From the NCBI GenBank assembly GCA_900618795.1, contig UYJD01000001.1, positions 3,337,166 to 3,401,165 of the forward strand: a DNA stretch of 64,000 nt. The letters run 5' to 3'. The position numbers and the translations under genes were made by a program. Shown here piece after piece: positions 1 to 9,840 of this stretch (position 1 is the first letter of the stretch; every line of letters starts with the position of its first letter). The notes below the pieces were generated by a model, which worked only from the letters and a program-made list of their open reading frames with translations, was not told the DNA's origin and made no database searches. The stretch is from Cyanodermella asteris (lineage: Eukaryota; Ascomycota; Lecanoromycetes; Ostropales; Stictidaceae).

Positions 1-1713
1 CCCCCCCCCCCAGAACCTCATGCCACTATCCGTCCCAGCAAGACACAGGGCACAGCATGAAATATCCAGTCTTGGCATGCCAACGTTTCCCCACAGCCAA
101 GTCCGTCATCTCACAGCATCGTACCAGGTGACGACTGTACCTGATAGCTCTCTCGACCATTACCGACGTACCTATATCAAAACCAACACATCTCACCACG
201 CGCCCGCCCTGTCGGGTCCACGACCGATTCTGGGGCCAATCCCGTGTCCGGCTTTCGCTCCCCGTTCCGATGGTTCGATTCGCACCGTGTCAGCAAGCGC
301 ATCGGCACGCATCACAGCACGTCAGCTGGTGTCGGCCCGTTCTCAGGACCAGCGGCTCAAACAGCTCCTCGCCAAGGTACGACCCATCACGAGGGCTCCA
401 CGCCAGGAGGCCACTGCTATTGTGTCAGCGAAAAGTCGGCGATCTTTCATTCGATACATGTATGAGATGCGATCGAATCTGGGTTGTGGTTGTGATCCGC
501 GAACTAAGCTCCAGCTGAGGCTTGGATACTGGCGATGTCTTTGGTGTCCCTCCGCTATTGGACAGCGTGTCGAAGTGCTGTGTGTGCCCAACGAATAACC
601 GTTTCGATGTTCGACGTACTTCTTCGACGTGTCTACCATCGCTCCTCCCTCCCTCGCTCACGTATGACCTGCACACGACGTTGGGTCCCCCTCCTATTGC
701 CAACTTCGCGATGCCGAATCCAGGCTTGCGAAGTCGAGCAATAAATACGATGGTCCTCTTCCGATTCCGTGAGGACGCCGACGCTGGCCGCTCCCCGTTC
801 CGGATCACGTTTTCCGAGGTCGCCTTGTCCCGAAATAAGGATTGGAGGATGATGCAGAATCAATGGGCTGGTTAAACTCATCAGGCACGATGATTGTATT
901 AATGCCATTAGCTAACACTTGAAAAGCGTTGCCGGGCCCGACAGTCTCCTTTTCACGCCCTACTCGCATTACCAGCTGCATCCGATTGACATCCACTTCT
1001 TGATGCCACACGTGGCGGCTCCGCTTCCGGCTCCGGTGGTCCCATGGCCATCGTTGACAAGTCTGAGATTCGAGTCCATATCTTGTCAGTTCTCAACTAA
1101 AAGTTCGCAACTTTTCCGATCTGGCAATGTTTGAGCACGGAAACCGTCGAATTTGAGGAACTCACACTGTTTGGGCTGAGACTCAGGCTTTTGCCGGGCA
1201 CCTCATCAAGAGTTGCACATATGTGTTCGGACTTGGAAAATACCCGTATTGGACACTGAGGACGACACGTGCTCCCCTCGGCGTCAGGTGTTACCGAAGG
1301 AATGCCATAAATATTTCCTCAGCTTTCTTCGTTTCGCAGCTCAGCTCCTAGAGTTTATGAGTTCAGCCTGGATACATATGAGACCTGATCGGGGAGGCCG
1401 TCGACATGTCGGAGTGAGCACGGATTTTCAAGAAGAGCAGAGCAAGCGCGCATGAGCTGCAATCTGCTGGACAAAGCTTTCCGGGTGCTCCAATGTTTGT
1501 CTATCGCTGGTATGAGAGCGAGCTTCCTTCCTTCCCTCCACGTGTCCGTGTGAATTATTACCTCGGACGGCACTCCGAGCCATCCTAAGACATTGATCAG
1601 GTCGCCCTCTTCACGGGCTTGCTTTACTTGAACCAAAACTAAATTTCGACAGATCTGACCTTTCTGCTTGGTTCAGTATTTTGGACCAGTTGTGGCGAGG
1701 AGCATTTGTCGTC
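1..1713. other. Gene-free stretch at window start
   Basis: The stretch opens with a run of 11 C. Open frames here are short, overlap in several frames and lack a coherent protein-like composition or convincing splice sites. No telomeric TTAGGG-type repeat is visible. Its right end should hold the promoter of the gene starting at 1714. Confidence 0.5.
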
Positions 1714-2588
1714 ATGGCGCCGAAACTTGGAAAGGCAGTTGTCAAGTACGTCTCGACCCGTAACCTCGCACATGGCAGTGCACTGACTTTTTGTAATTCA
1801 GCAAGAGCAAGGATTACTGGAGAGTGCAGTTTGCCTCGCACGACTTCCTTGCCATCCCGCACCACGGAATGGCCGCGCTGCTTGGCTTCGACTGCCCAGA
1901 CGACTTCGACCACTCCCTGAAACAGGGCATGTTCCGAAAACCGTTGATGACGTTCTTCGAAAACAATTACCTGGACGAGGACGGCCGTTTGCGAAATCCC
2001 GTCAAAATTTTCACCGACCCCAGGATCGAGGAGGTGAAGTTAATCAGGAACGAGGGCAACAAACGGCACCAACTCTACTGGCATCACGGATCTCCCGGTG
2101 CCGATTGGACGACTTCTCACTACCGGATCTGGCTTGCTGCACAGGTTCACTTCGCGCTCGAGGTCAGCCCGTGGAGTCCGATCGCCTTGCGTGCCGATAG
2201 TGTCATCGTTCCCGACATGACGCCTCCCGTTCTGTGGGATCGCGTGTCGTGTCTGATCAACGTCGGGCTCGCGTTCGCTGACTATGCGTTGTATGCGTTC
2301 TCTGCCGAAGGTTGGTGGCTGACTACACTCCCTCATATACTAGGGGTCAGCCATGTCCGTGGTCTACCATGGCCACCTCCCTCAGGTCTCTTGCCGCCGT
2401 TGGAAGAGCCCACCGACACAACTTCGACTGCGCCGACCGCTGTTGCTCTAGTTAGAGACATCGGTGCAGTCACAGATGAAGCTGAGCCTAGAGTGGACCA
2501 TCGACAGGCAGTTCACCAAGCCGCCAGCTATTCAGCAGCGCCATACCCAGATCCTGTGCTAAGCCAAATGCCCGCGAACCTAGGCTGA
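1714..2588 (+). CDS. Hypothetical protein, two exons, 272 aa
   Basis: I do not recognise this protein. The first exon is 1714-1745. A 56-nt intron runs from 1746 to 1801 (GTACGT ... ATTCAG), and exon 2 is 1802-2588. The join gives MAPKLGKAVVNKSKDYWRV, then one long open frame, and the exon lengths sum to 273 codons. The first 190 residues are rich in aromatic residues and look globular, with segments such as HDFLAIPHHGM and HYRIWLAAQVHFALE. The last 70 or so residues are Pro/Ala/Thr-rich and probably disordered. There is no signal peptide and no clear membrane segment. The short first exon is inferred from the splice signals and the in-frame ATG; without it the frame has no ATG before the conserved-looking part. 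Function unknown. Confidence 0.6.
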
Positions 2589-3245
2589 AGTACCCATACA
2601 CAGCCTGGCGCAACATATTGGCAGCCCAACGTACGAGTCTGGAAACATGTTGCTTTGCGCCAGGGTTCCAGCGCATACTTCGCCTTTTACTTTTTGGTGG
2701 AAATCACACCTCCTGAGGCCAGGGCAGGTTGATTTAGGGCTGGAGATGAGCAAAGCACACATGCTAGGGGGAGCTCAGTTCAGCTTTCTGGGCTGTCCTT
2801 AGGTGGGAGAAAATTATGCCACAAGTAAAGCCATGTTCATAATCAGAATCATAATCAGAGTCAAACGCACCGTCCGCATATCTGCTCAGAGTTGTATCGC
2901 AATCACAGAGATGATCCTCACAATGCCTTGCCAGAACAGTCTTAGTAGGAAGGGCAGTATTCAAGCCAGATGTGCATGAGATCCTGCGAACGTCGGCTGT
3001 CGTCACAGGAAATCGGCCATTTTGCAGCTGTCCGAATAATGCACAACCACAGCACGCGCGCTTTATCGGCAGCTTTCACAAGCTCCAAGAGCTTCTCTTT
3101 CAACATGTCTCGATTTGCCTTCTCTCACCTCCAATCACTGCTTTGCTGTACTTTTTGTTGTATTCTCAGAGGCAAACATTGACTCACAGATCGGGCAGCT
3201 GGGCCGTTGGGCATTTCACACGGTTTTGGGTCTCTTTCCGGCAGG
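2589..3245. other. Intergenic, nothing recognised
   Basis: This lies between two plus-strand genes. Overlapping short open frames occur on both strands, but none has a supported start and a protein-like composition. It presumably holds the terminator of the upstream gene and the promoter of the downstream one. Confidence 0.4.
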
Positions 3246-4532
3246 ATGCCCGATCCACGTCTTCACGCGTACACTACCATGACGACCGTGACGAGCCTGC
3301 TTGCGCTCACTCAAATTGGCAGCGAAGAGGAGTTCTGGCACGAGGTGTCGCTGCCGTACTTGCGCCAACCCATCTTGCGATACTGTGTTGGCGTGTACGG
3401 AAACGTGCATGATGCGGAGCGAACGCAAGGAGTGCTCAAGAAAATTGTATGAGGTTCCTTCGATCCGTACAAGTCACATGGCCGGGTGGTTGAGCTTGTG
3501 GACAAGCTTGTCAAGGATTATGGGCGGGTGAAGCAGTTGTACTGGCCCAGTGATTTGTCGACGAGGTGGAAAAGGGCGCGAGGCGAGGGAGAAGGCTTAG
3601 ATGTTGAAGAGCACCTCTTATGTCTGGCAGCGGATCTGACGGTAGCACTGAGCTTTGATGAAAGAGGCTGTTTCTCTGGTGATGATGGCAGGATGAAGGC
3701 GATCAGGGTAATGCCAAGCTGGAGTGAAGAGAAATGTAAAATCTTCGTCGGAGTGCGCTTTGCCCTGTTCGTGATGAGGCAACTTGAAGATGATCGCGGG
3801 TGGGAAAGCGAACTTGCAAAGAGAGTTGGACTGGGACTATATGGGCATCAAGTTGCGCAGCGGATGATGTTCGCAAGGATGCCGTCATCTGAAGCGAGCG
3901 AGAAAGTCGCCATCATCCGACGTCCAGACACAAACGAGTACACAGCAACAGCAATCGAGGAAGATCATGGAGTGATGGACGCCGAAAGCCCTTTGCAAAG
4001 ACCTGGAAATAATGCTGGCAACGAGGGCAGCCAGCGTCACGTTGGTCCTGCAGATGTCATTCCTGGCAGCGAGGACGAGGGCGATGATCTCGATCTGGAA
4101 CTGGAACTGGCTGAAGACGGTGTTGCACCTGCCCGAGACCTCTCTTCATCAGCCCCCACCGCGAAGACTCCCAAAATCTGTGGAAAAGCAGTGGTTTTGA
4201 GCTCGAGATCGGATCTCACTACCCAGCCAACACGGCATCCAAGAACGGCTCCGAAAGAACTTGTCCGGAGATTGGGTAGCTTGGCTGCATGGTTTCATAA
4301 CATGGCAGCTGAGATTGAAGAAGGGAATCAGACGATGCAACCAGGTCAGCCAACATGTGCAAGCTCAGAACCAATAAGCGCTGTGCCTGACCGACATTCA
4401 CAGTCAACGAGGCAAACGGCAGGGGACTCAACTCAGCACCCGCCACCCATTGACGTCTTCTCATCTTCAGGAAGGGGCTCTGTGCTCTCCAATGGCGGGC
4501 TGGTCGATTACTCGGACAGCGACGACGACTAG
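3246..4532 (+). CDS. Hypothetical acidic-tailed protein interrupted by one in-frame TGA
   Basis: From ATG 3246 one frame runs to 4532 (429 codons) with a single TGA at 3450-3452, and protein-like sequence continues in the same frame on both sides: ...GVLKKIV, stop, GSFDPYKSHGRVVEL.... The part after the stop (3453-4532) is predicted helical for about 150 residues, then disordered, with an acidic patch near 4070-4110 (SEDEGDDLDLELELAEDG) and a DYSDSDDD end. No family recognised. The TGA could be a real nonsense mutation, a sequencing error, or lie in an intron. GTATGA...TACAAG at 3447-3473 would remove exactly 27 nt and keep frame, but that is shorter than usual fungal introns. A longer intron using a weak donor near 3390 is another option. 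Confidence 0.5.
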
Positions 4533-4685
4533 TCTAGGCCATATTCAACTTTATGGACTGAAGCCAAGAATGAAGCCATAAGATACCACCTGCTCCAGTC
4601 AGTGTCTACAAAAGCCCAACCTACACCAAAATATGCCTGACCGGGTAATTCCATTTCCGTTCATCAATCACGCCATTTACCATCT

Positions 4686-5528
4686 TCAGATCGGTACCAA
4701 GTGACAGCCCAGCATTCCCCTCCCACCCCAGTTCCTCCTCGGTACCAACCTCAACTCGACTTCCCTCCCGTCCCCTGACCCCTCCCCCTTCCTCTTGACC
4801 CTAACCAAAACCTCCCGGCCTTCACTCCTCTGCACGACAGCCGCAACCTCCGACAATCTCGCATGATTGGTCCAATTCGCACTGCCAAACCTGCGGACTT
4901 CGTCACCCGCAACCAGGCCCGCTACGTCCGCTGGGCTACCGCTCACAACGCTGTTGACGCGGGCAAAGGGCGGTTCAAGGTTGCTGGAGGCGAAGGCGTT
5001 AGGCTGGGAAGGAACGGACTCGTCAAGATCGGTATTCGTCATAGGATGGGAAGAGCCGGTGGTAGGGAGAGTAGCTGACGACCCAGATTGCAGGGCGGCG
5101 TGGTGTTGGTGTAGACCTTGCTCAATTTTGTTCATGAGAGCTTTGTAGTCGTTGCGCAGGTATATTATCCGTGCGCGCGTCGTCCTTACTAGAAAGAAGT
5201 CAGGTTTATGGTGCGGTTTGGACAGATTGAGAGCATTACTCTGAGCAACATCGATGTCGGAGCGAGGAAACCCGTCCCGCGTTAACAATGGCGTATCCAT
5301 GTCGACATTATGCTACAGCAGGAGTCAGCGCATGCTTCTCGTCCGAAACCTGAACAAACGTACTGATACCAGGACCTCGCCCAAGGCTTTCAGCTCCGAG
5401 TAGAGGTTGTCGCGATCGTTCATGAGCTGCGTGAGACTCTTCTCTGCGCCGTTGCCTTGTTCCGCGTCGGCGGACGATGACGCGCCGGCTATGGTTGGAT
5501 TGTGGATGCCGTTCATCTCAAGGCCCAT
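4686..5528 (-). CDS. nas2: Proteasome assembly chaperone Nas2 (PSMD9/p27-like), PDZ domain
   Basis: Nas2 is a chaperone for assembly of the 19S regulatory particle base of the 26S proteasome; it binds Rpt5 and acts in cytosol and nucleus. Three exons are read on the minus strand: 5528-5370, 5312-5240 and 5188-4686. The introns are 57 nt (5313-5369) and 51 nt (5189-5239, branch point CTGAC). The product is 244 aa. The N-terminal helical hairpin carries the family signature: LMNDRDNLYSELKALGEVL, then VDMDTPLLTRDGFPRSDIDV and IRTTRARIIYLRNDYKALM (residues 31-97). A PDZ-like domain follows from about residue 150 (FARVNSVVSGSPADVAGL, GDEV.RFG), ending in GGRGMLGCHLVPI, typical of the family. Length and domain order match the family, and there is no sign of decay. 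Confidence 0.93.
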
Positions 5529-5975
5529 TTTCTTCAGCCCGTTGTAAGGTATTCACAAGTCAAGCTCTATTGCTCTTGTTAAAGGGGAGCCGGCGTAGGC
5601 ATCTGGGTGTGGCAAGGCTGACTAAATGCTTCCCGTTTCGGATTCAGTGGTGCTGAGTCGGATTCGACGCTAAACCCAATTGGCACTGTGAACAAACTCA
5701 CTTGCCTTTCCTCAGGTAAGTACTTACGACGCGTGAGCTGGCAATGTCTGTGCTATAGCTTCCTGGATAGGATACTTCGCAATCAGATTATGCTCCAGTT
5801 TTCAGGATTGTACATGTTGCAAGTTGAAAAGCTACGTGTGGATCGAAAATCAGGAAATCGATGCGAAAGGTCAAATTGGACAGGTTTATTGATCAATAAT
5901 TACTTGCGACTAAAACAAGCTTTGCCAAGTCCAAACGTACACTCTAGCTTGCATCATGTAGACCCAAGGCAGATT
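5529..5975. other. Intergenic, tandem minus-strand genes
   Basis: This holds the promoter of the Nas2 gene (right of 5528) and the 3' end of the carboxylesterase transcript. No other feature is supported. Confidence 0.5.
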
Positions 5976-7610
5976 TCAGTTCCTCACCGCCCAGCTCTGG
6001 CCATGGAAGAAGTCGCACTGGGCACTGGCATCCAAGTCTGGCTCTACGCCCATCGTCGTATAATTCACACTGAGCACGCTGAATCCCACCCCAGCATCCG
6101 CTCCAGCCGTATACTCCTCCCAGTATGGTTTGCTCACATTCGACCAGCTCCTCACATTCGGATCTCCCTCAATCGCAAAACTCAAAAACCAGTCCTTCAT
6201 CGCCGTCGCCAGCGTCACGTTGTCGATTTTGTTGACACTGGTCGCAAACAGGAACGGAACCGTCGCGCCATGCACCTGCGTTCCAGCATCAAACACCATC
6301 TTCCAGACCGGCATTCCGTAATCGGAGAGCGCGGTCGCCATGTAATACGTCGGGCAATTGATGATGAAATCGCCAAAGATCTGCTGGCGTTGGTAGAAGG
6401 TGCTGTTGAACGCCGAGGCCGGGTACAGCTGGAACAGTCGAGTGAAGAATGAGTTGCGCGCATAGGGAAAGACGGCGCGCAGGTCGGTGAGTTCTTCGGT
6501 GGATGTCATTTCGGAGGCGTTGCTGAAGATGACGCCTTCGTAGCCGTCATGGTCGACCAGTAGGGGCGCTTTTGTAAAGTGACCTTGTTTCAGTTCGTTG
6601 CTGGGTAGGTCGCGAATGATTTTGCCGTCGACGGAAGGGCCGTAGTAGTAGTCGCCGTAGCCGTACCACATGGTGTTGGTGCCGTTGTAGCCGTTTGCGA
6701 GCGCAGCCTGGCTGGCCAGATTCAGGTTTAGAGCGCTCAGGTTACGGAGGCAGGTGAGATTGCTGCACTTGGCTGCGGCAAGGACCTCGTGATACTGAGC
6801 CTCGAGGATTGTGTCGTTGTGGAAGGGCTGCCACCAAGGGTATTCAGCAATTACTTGGCTGAAGGGTGCCCTAGATCCTGCGTCTTCGCCGCCGTAGAGT
6901 ATCAGCTGGCTGAGGACGCTGCCGCCGCCAGCTGAATTGCCAGATAACGTGACTCTCGACGGATCGCCTCCAAACGCTGAGATGTGGCGCTGTATCCAGT
7001 CTAGGGCAAGTCTCTGATCGAGTAGTCCGGCATTTGCAGTGCCATCTGCACGGACCTCAGGGGAAGATAAGAACCCGAACGCATCCAAACGGTATTGAAT
7101 TGAGACGTAGATCAAGTTCCCCTTACTCTGCTGCAGAAGGGCCCAACCGGGATACCTTTCGGCGTATCCGGCATCGTATCCTCCACCGTGGATTTGCACC
7201 CACACAGGCAAGTTCTTGCCAGCAGGATGGCTCGGTACAAGAACGTCTAGAATCAGACAGTCTTCGTCGCCGGGTTGAGGAGACGGTGTTGTATTGTAAA
7301 CCTGCCAGCCCGGGGTGCCTTGAATACACCAGGGTCCATATTGACTCGCATCGATCTCGCGCGACGTGCTGTAGTTGTTCTGGTGCTCGATGGGAACGGG
7401 AGCACGAAAGCGCAAGTTACCTGTTGGGGGAGCCGCAAAGCGAATTCCGAAGAAGGCGTCTATGTCGTACGTGCTATTATGAGTGCCGAAGTATTTCGCA
7501 TAACCCAGGTCGACCGTCGGAGTGTTAGCTGAAGTATTCTTTGCAGTAGCCAGGCAGAGTGAGAGCAGGGAGATCCACAAGCGTGGAGCCGACATGTTGG
7601 TTCGCGCCAT
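5976..7610 (-). CDS. Secreted type-B carboxylesterase/lipase
   Basis: An intronless 544-aa enzyme of the alpha/beta-hydrolase family, expected to hydrolyse carboxylic esters outside the cell. The N-terminus is a signal peptide (hydrophobic core LWISLLSLCLATA). Family landmarks appear in order: GIRFAAPPTGNLRF (55-68), EDCL (116-119), oxyanion-hole HGGGYDAG (141-148), nucleophile elbow GNSAG with Ser226, and the charge-relay region around DHDGYEG. The catalytic His lies in VHGATVPFLF, matching the HG(Y/A)E-type motif. The residue before the nucleophile is Asn rather than the common Glu of GESAG; this occurs in part of the family. Many NxS/T sites fit a glycosylated exoenzyme. Substrate cannot be told. 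The start is the first ATG, with a second Met six codons in. Confidence 0.9.
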   Translation of the reverse strand: MARTNMSAPRLWISLLSLCLATAKNTSANTPTVDLGYAKYFGTHNSTYDIDAFFGIRFAAPPTGNLRFRAPVPIEHQNNYSTSREIDASQYGPWCIQGTPGWQVYNTTPSPQPGDEDCLILDVLVPSHPAGKNLPVWVQIHGGGYDAGYAERYPGWALLQQSKGNLIYVSIQYRLDAFGFLSSPEVRADGTANAGLLDQRLALDWIQRHISAFGGDPSRVTLSGNSAGGGSVLSQLILYGGEDAGSRAPFSQVIAEYPWWQPFHNDTILEAQYHEVLAAAKCSNLTCLRNLSALNLNLASQAALANGYNGTNTMWYGYGDYYYGPSVDGKIIRDLPSNELKQGHFTKAPLLVDHDGYEGVIFSNASEMTSTEELTDLRAVFPYARNSFFTRLFQLYPASAFNSTFYQRQQIFGDFIINCPTYYMATALSDYGMPVWKMVFDAGTQVHGATVPFLFATSVNKIDNVTLATAMKDWFLSFAIEGDPNVRSWSNVSKPYWEEYTAGADAGVGFSVLSVNYTTMGVEPDLDASAQCDFFHGQSWAVRN

Positions 7611-9261
7611 GTGGGAACCAAAGGAGCGGGAACCAACGGAACCTTTAAGAGTTCTCGAACAGACAAGAGAGCGGAATCATGACGGTTTTCTATGTCATAA
7701 ACCAGCTCGAGGTACAGCGTATGACAAACGCGAAATACTTCCGAGAAAATTGTTAGCTCCACTCACCAGACCGTCGCACAAGGGTGCCGGGCCGATGGCA
7801 GTCCTCTTGTTAAAGCCGAAGCTTTCAAGGTCATCCAACACTAGCCGTAGGGCCTGGGAAGCATCGATCGAGGTCAGCACCTTGTCCGGCAATGTCACGA
7901 AAAGTTACAGTCCAGGTAGTGACCTTGACCGAGGTCGTCAGGCGCTGCTGTCGGAATTCCGATTCGTCCTCGGACAATCATTTTCGGATATCGCGCAGCA
8001 CCAAACGTCCAGATTGTACTGTATTCAGTATAGAGCGGTACTATCCGACTCGATCGACTGTCAATGTAAGACAACCCGTTGTGTAGTTGAAGAGCCTGAA
8101 AAGGGTCGGGCGGTCACAGCGATCCGGGGTTTTGATGTACCGCAACAGCATCCCGGTCTATTTCTCTTTAGCCAGCTGGAGACAAAATCTCAATAACCCC
8201 GCAGATATGCACGACCCTCGAGGCAGCGGTAAGCCACTGTTCAGGCATCGTGCATCCCGTTGAGTGGTGGAGGACATGTTGACATGTGCGGGGCGAAAGG
8301 TGGTGTCACTTTGCGGAACACTGAACCGGGACGTTCGTTCACACGGTGGTAATCATCAGTAACACACTACACGAGCAAGACGTGGCGTTCGCGTTCGACA
8401 CGATCACGATGGGCTGGCTTGCATAAGATCGAGGGGAGCCCAAGAAACGGTGCGAGATGTGATCAATCTTTGAGTTTAAATTTGTGAGAGTAAAGAAATG
8501 ATAGAAGTGAAACCGATCGCAGGGCACGAACGCACCGCATCGCAATTACAGCAGCTCCAATCTCGAGTAGCGTAGTGAGAACAAAGAATCACGCTTTGGA
8601 TACAGCCTTCCTGATGTTTGTACCTCGTGGAGTATCTGTTCATGCGCATTCCTACATTCAACGACGCCGAGACCATGCGGTGGTTCCGAAGAGAGGATTA
8701 GTCAGCTCCAACTGCTCTCCAATATAGTAAGGCCACGATGTCTTCGGCTTGATTCTAAGGACTTCCACTGACCGAAATTACATCAAGGCCTGGGTTCAGT
8801 TCCAAAACGCGACAAGAATGCGCAAGTCATGACATGTTTTACAACTTGTCGTGATGCACTAAGGCAGGGTTGCTGTGGAAGGAATGTCGGCCTCAAACTG
8901 AGACGCGGACTGTAGGCGACATATGAGGAACAAAAAATAGCTCAAAACCTCTCGCTTGCGTAAGGTCACTGTGCTGTGTTTCAAGTCGCTACGGGGAACA
9001 TTGAGCATATGCGAGTCACATGCACTGTAACCGTTACGAAAGACTAAAGCCATGCTTTTTTTCTAGCCACCATTATTAATTTGTCGAGAACCTATAAACA
9101 AGAAGCGCTTCTAGGTCTGTGACCCAAACACATAGGAAAAAGGTCGATGCCATGGGTATAGCGAATATCATCCTCTAAACCTCCGTTCTCCAACCTCATC
9201 CTTGGACTGTCATGCTCTGCGTGAAACTGCAAATAACTCCACTCCATCAAGGAGGGAAAAT
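7611..9261. other. Long intergenic region, nothing recognised
   Basis: This is about 1.65 kb between the 5' end of the esterase and the 3' end of the GPI-protein gene. Only short, overlapping open frames of random composition occur. The right part is rather A/T-rich and probably 3' UTR of the minus-strand gene that ends at 9262. Confidence 0.45.
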
Positions 9262-9840
9262 TTACAGAGCCATGTAGGCAGCGACGGCGAAGAGACCGGC
9301 AACCGGGACACCGGCCTTGCCAGCAGCGCCAGTGGCGATGGTGGGCTTGGCGGAGGCGACGGTGGCGTTGCTCTTAGCAGTAGCAGCGGCGGTAGCCTGG
9401 GGCTGGCCGTCGGTGAACTCAGAGACCGGGACGGGCTTGGTGGTAGCGGCAACGGTGGCCTGGGGCTGGCCGTCAGTGAAGACGGAGACCGGGGCCGGCT
9501 TGACAGAAGTAGCGGCAGCGGTAGCTTGAAATGAGTTAGCAAATATGCTTGGCTTTACGTGAAGCGCGGACGTCGTCGGCCATCGCGGAGTGGCTGAGTA
9601 GAGACTACATTTCCATAGTTCCCATTCTCAACTGCTTCCTAGACGGAGGACCGAATCCGCGCCCTTGATCTTTCACGTACCCTGGGGCTGGCCGTCAGTG
9701 AAGACAGAGACGGGCTTGGCCGAGCTGGCAACAGCGGTGGCTTGGGGCTGTCCGTCGGAGAGGGCGGAGACAGGAGCCTGACGCTCAACAACGACAGCGG
9801 CAGCGCCGGCAGCGAAGAGGAAGATCTTGGCAGCAACCAT
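9262..9840 (-). CDS. Small GPI-anchored cell-wall protein with four PIR-like DGQPQ repeats
   Basis: Exon 1 is 9840-9681 and exon 2 is 9524-9262. The 156-nt intron (9525-9680) starts GTACGTG and ends TTTCAAG; the join restores the third base pattern of the repeat and gives 140 aa. The protein has a signal peptide (MVAAKIFLFAAGAAAVVV), then ERQAP and four copies of a unit PVS-x-x-[ST]-DGQPQAT at roughly 12-30 residue spacing, embedded in Ala/Thr/Val-rich spacers. It ends in GVPVAGLFAVAAYMAL, a hydrophobic GPI-attachment tail. The DGQPQ core resembles the PIR repeat (Q-x-x-DGQ-x-Q), whose Gln can form an alkali-labile ester with beta-1,3-glucan in yeast. It is probably a structural wall protein; the intron falls exactly inside a repeat. 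Confidence 0.8.

Noticed and set aside
1-11. C-run at the window start as a telomere end
   Set aside because: No TTAGGG/CCCTAA units; most likely a simple homopolymer.
1066-1080. GATTCGAGTCC, a second tRNA B-box-like sequence
   Set aside because: No matching A box or acceptor stem.
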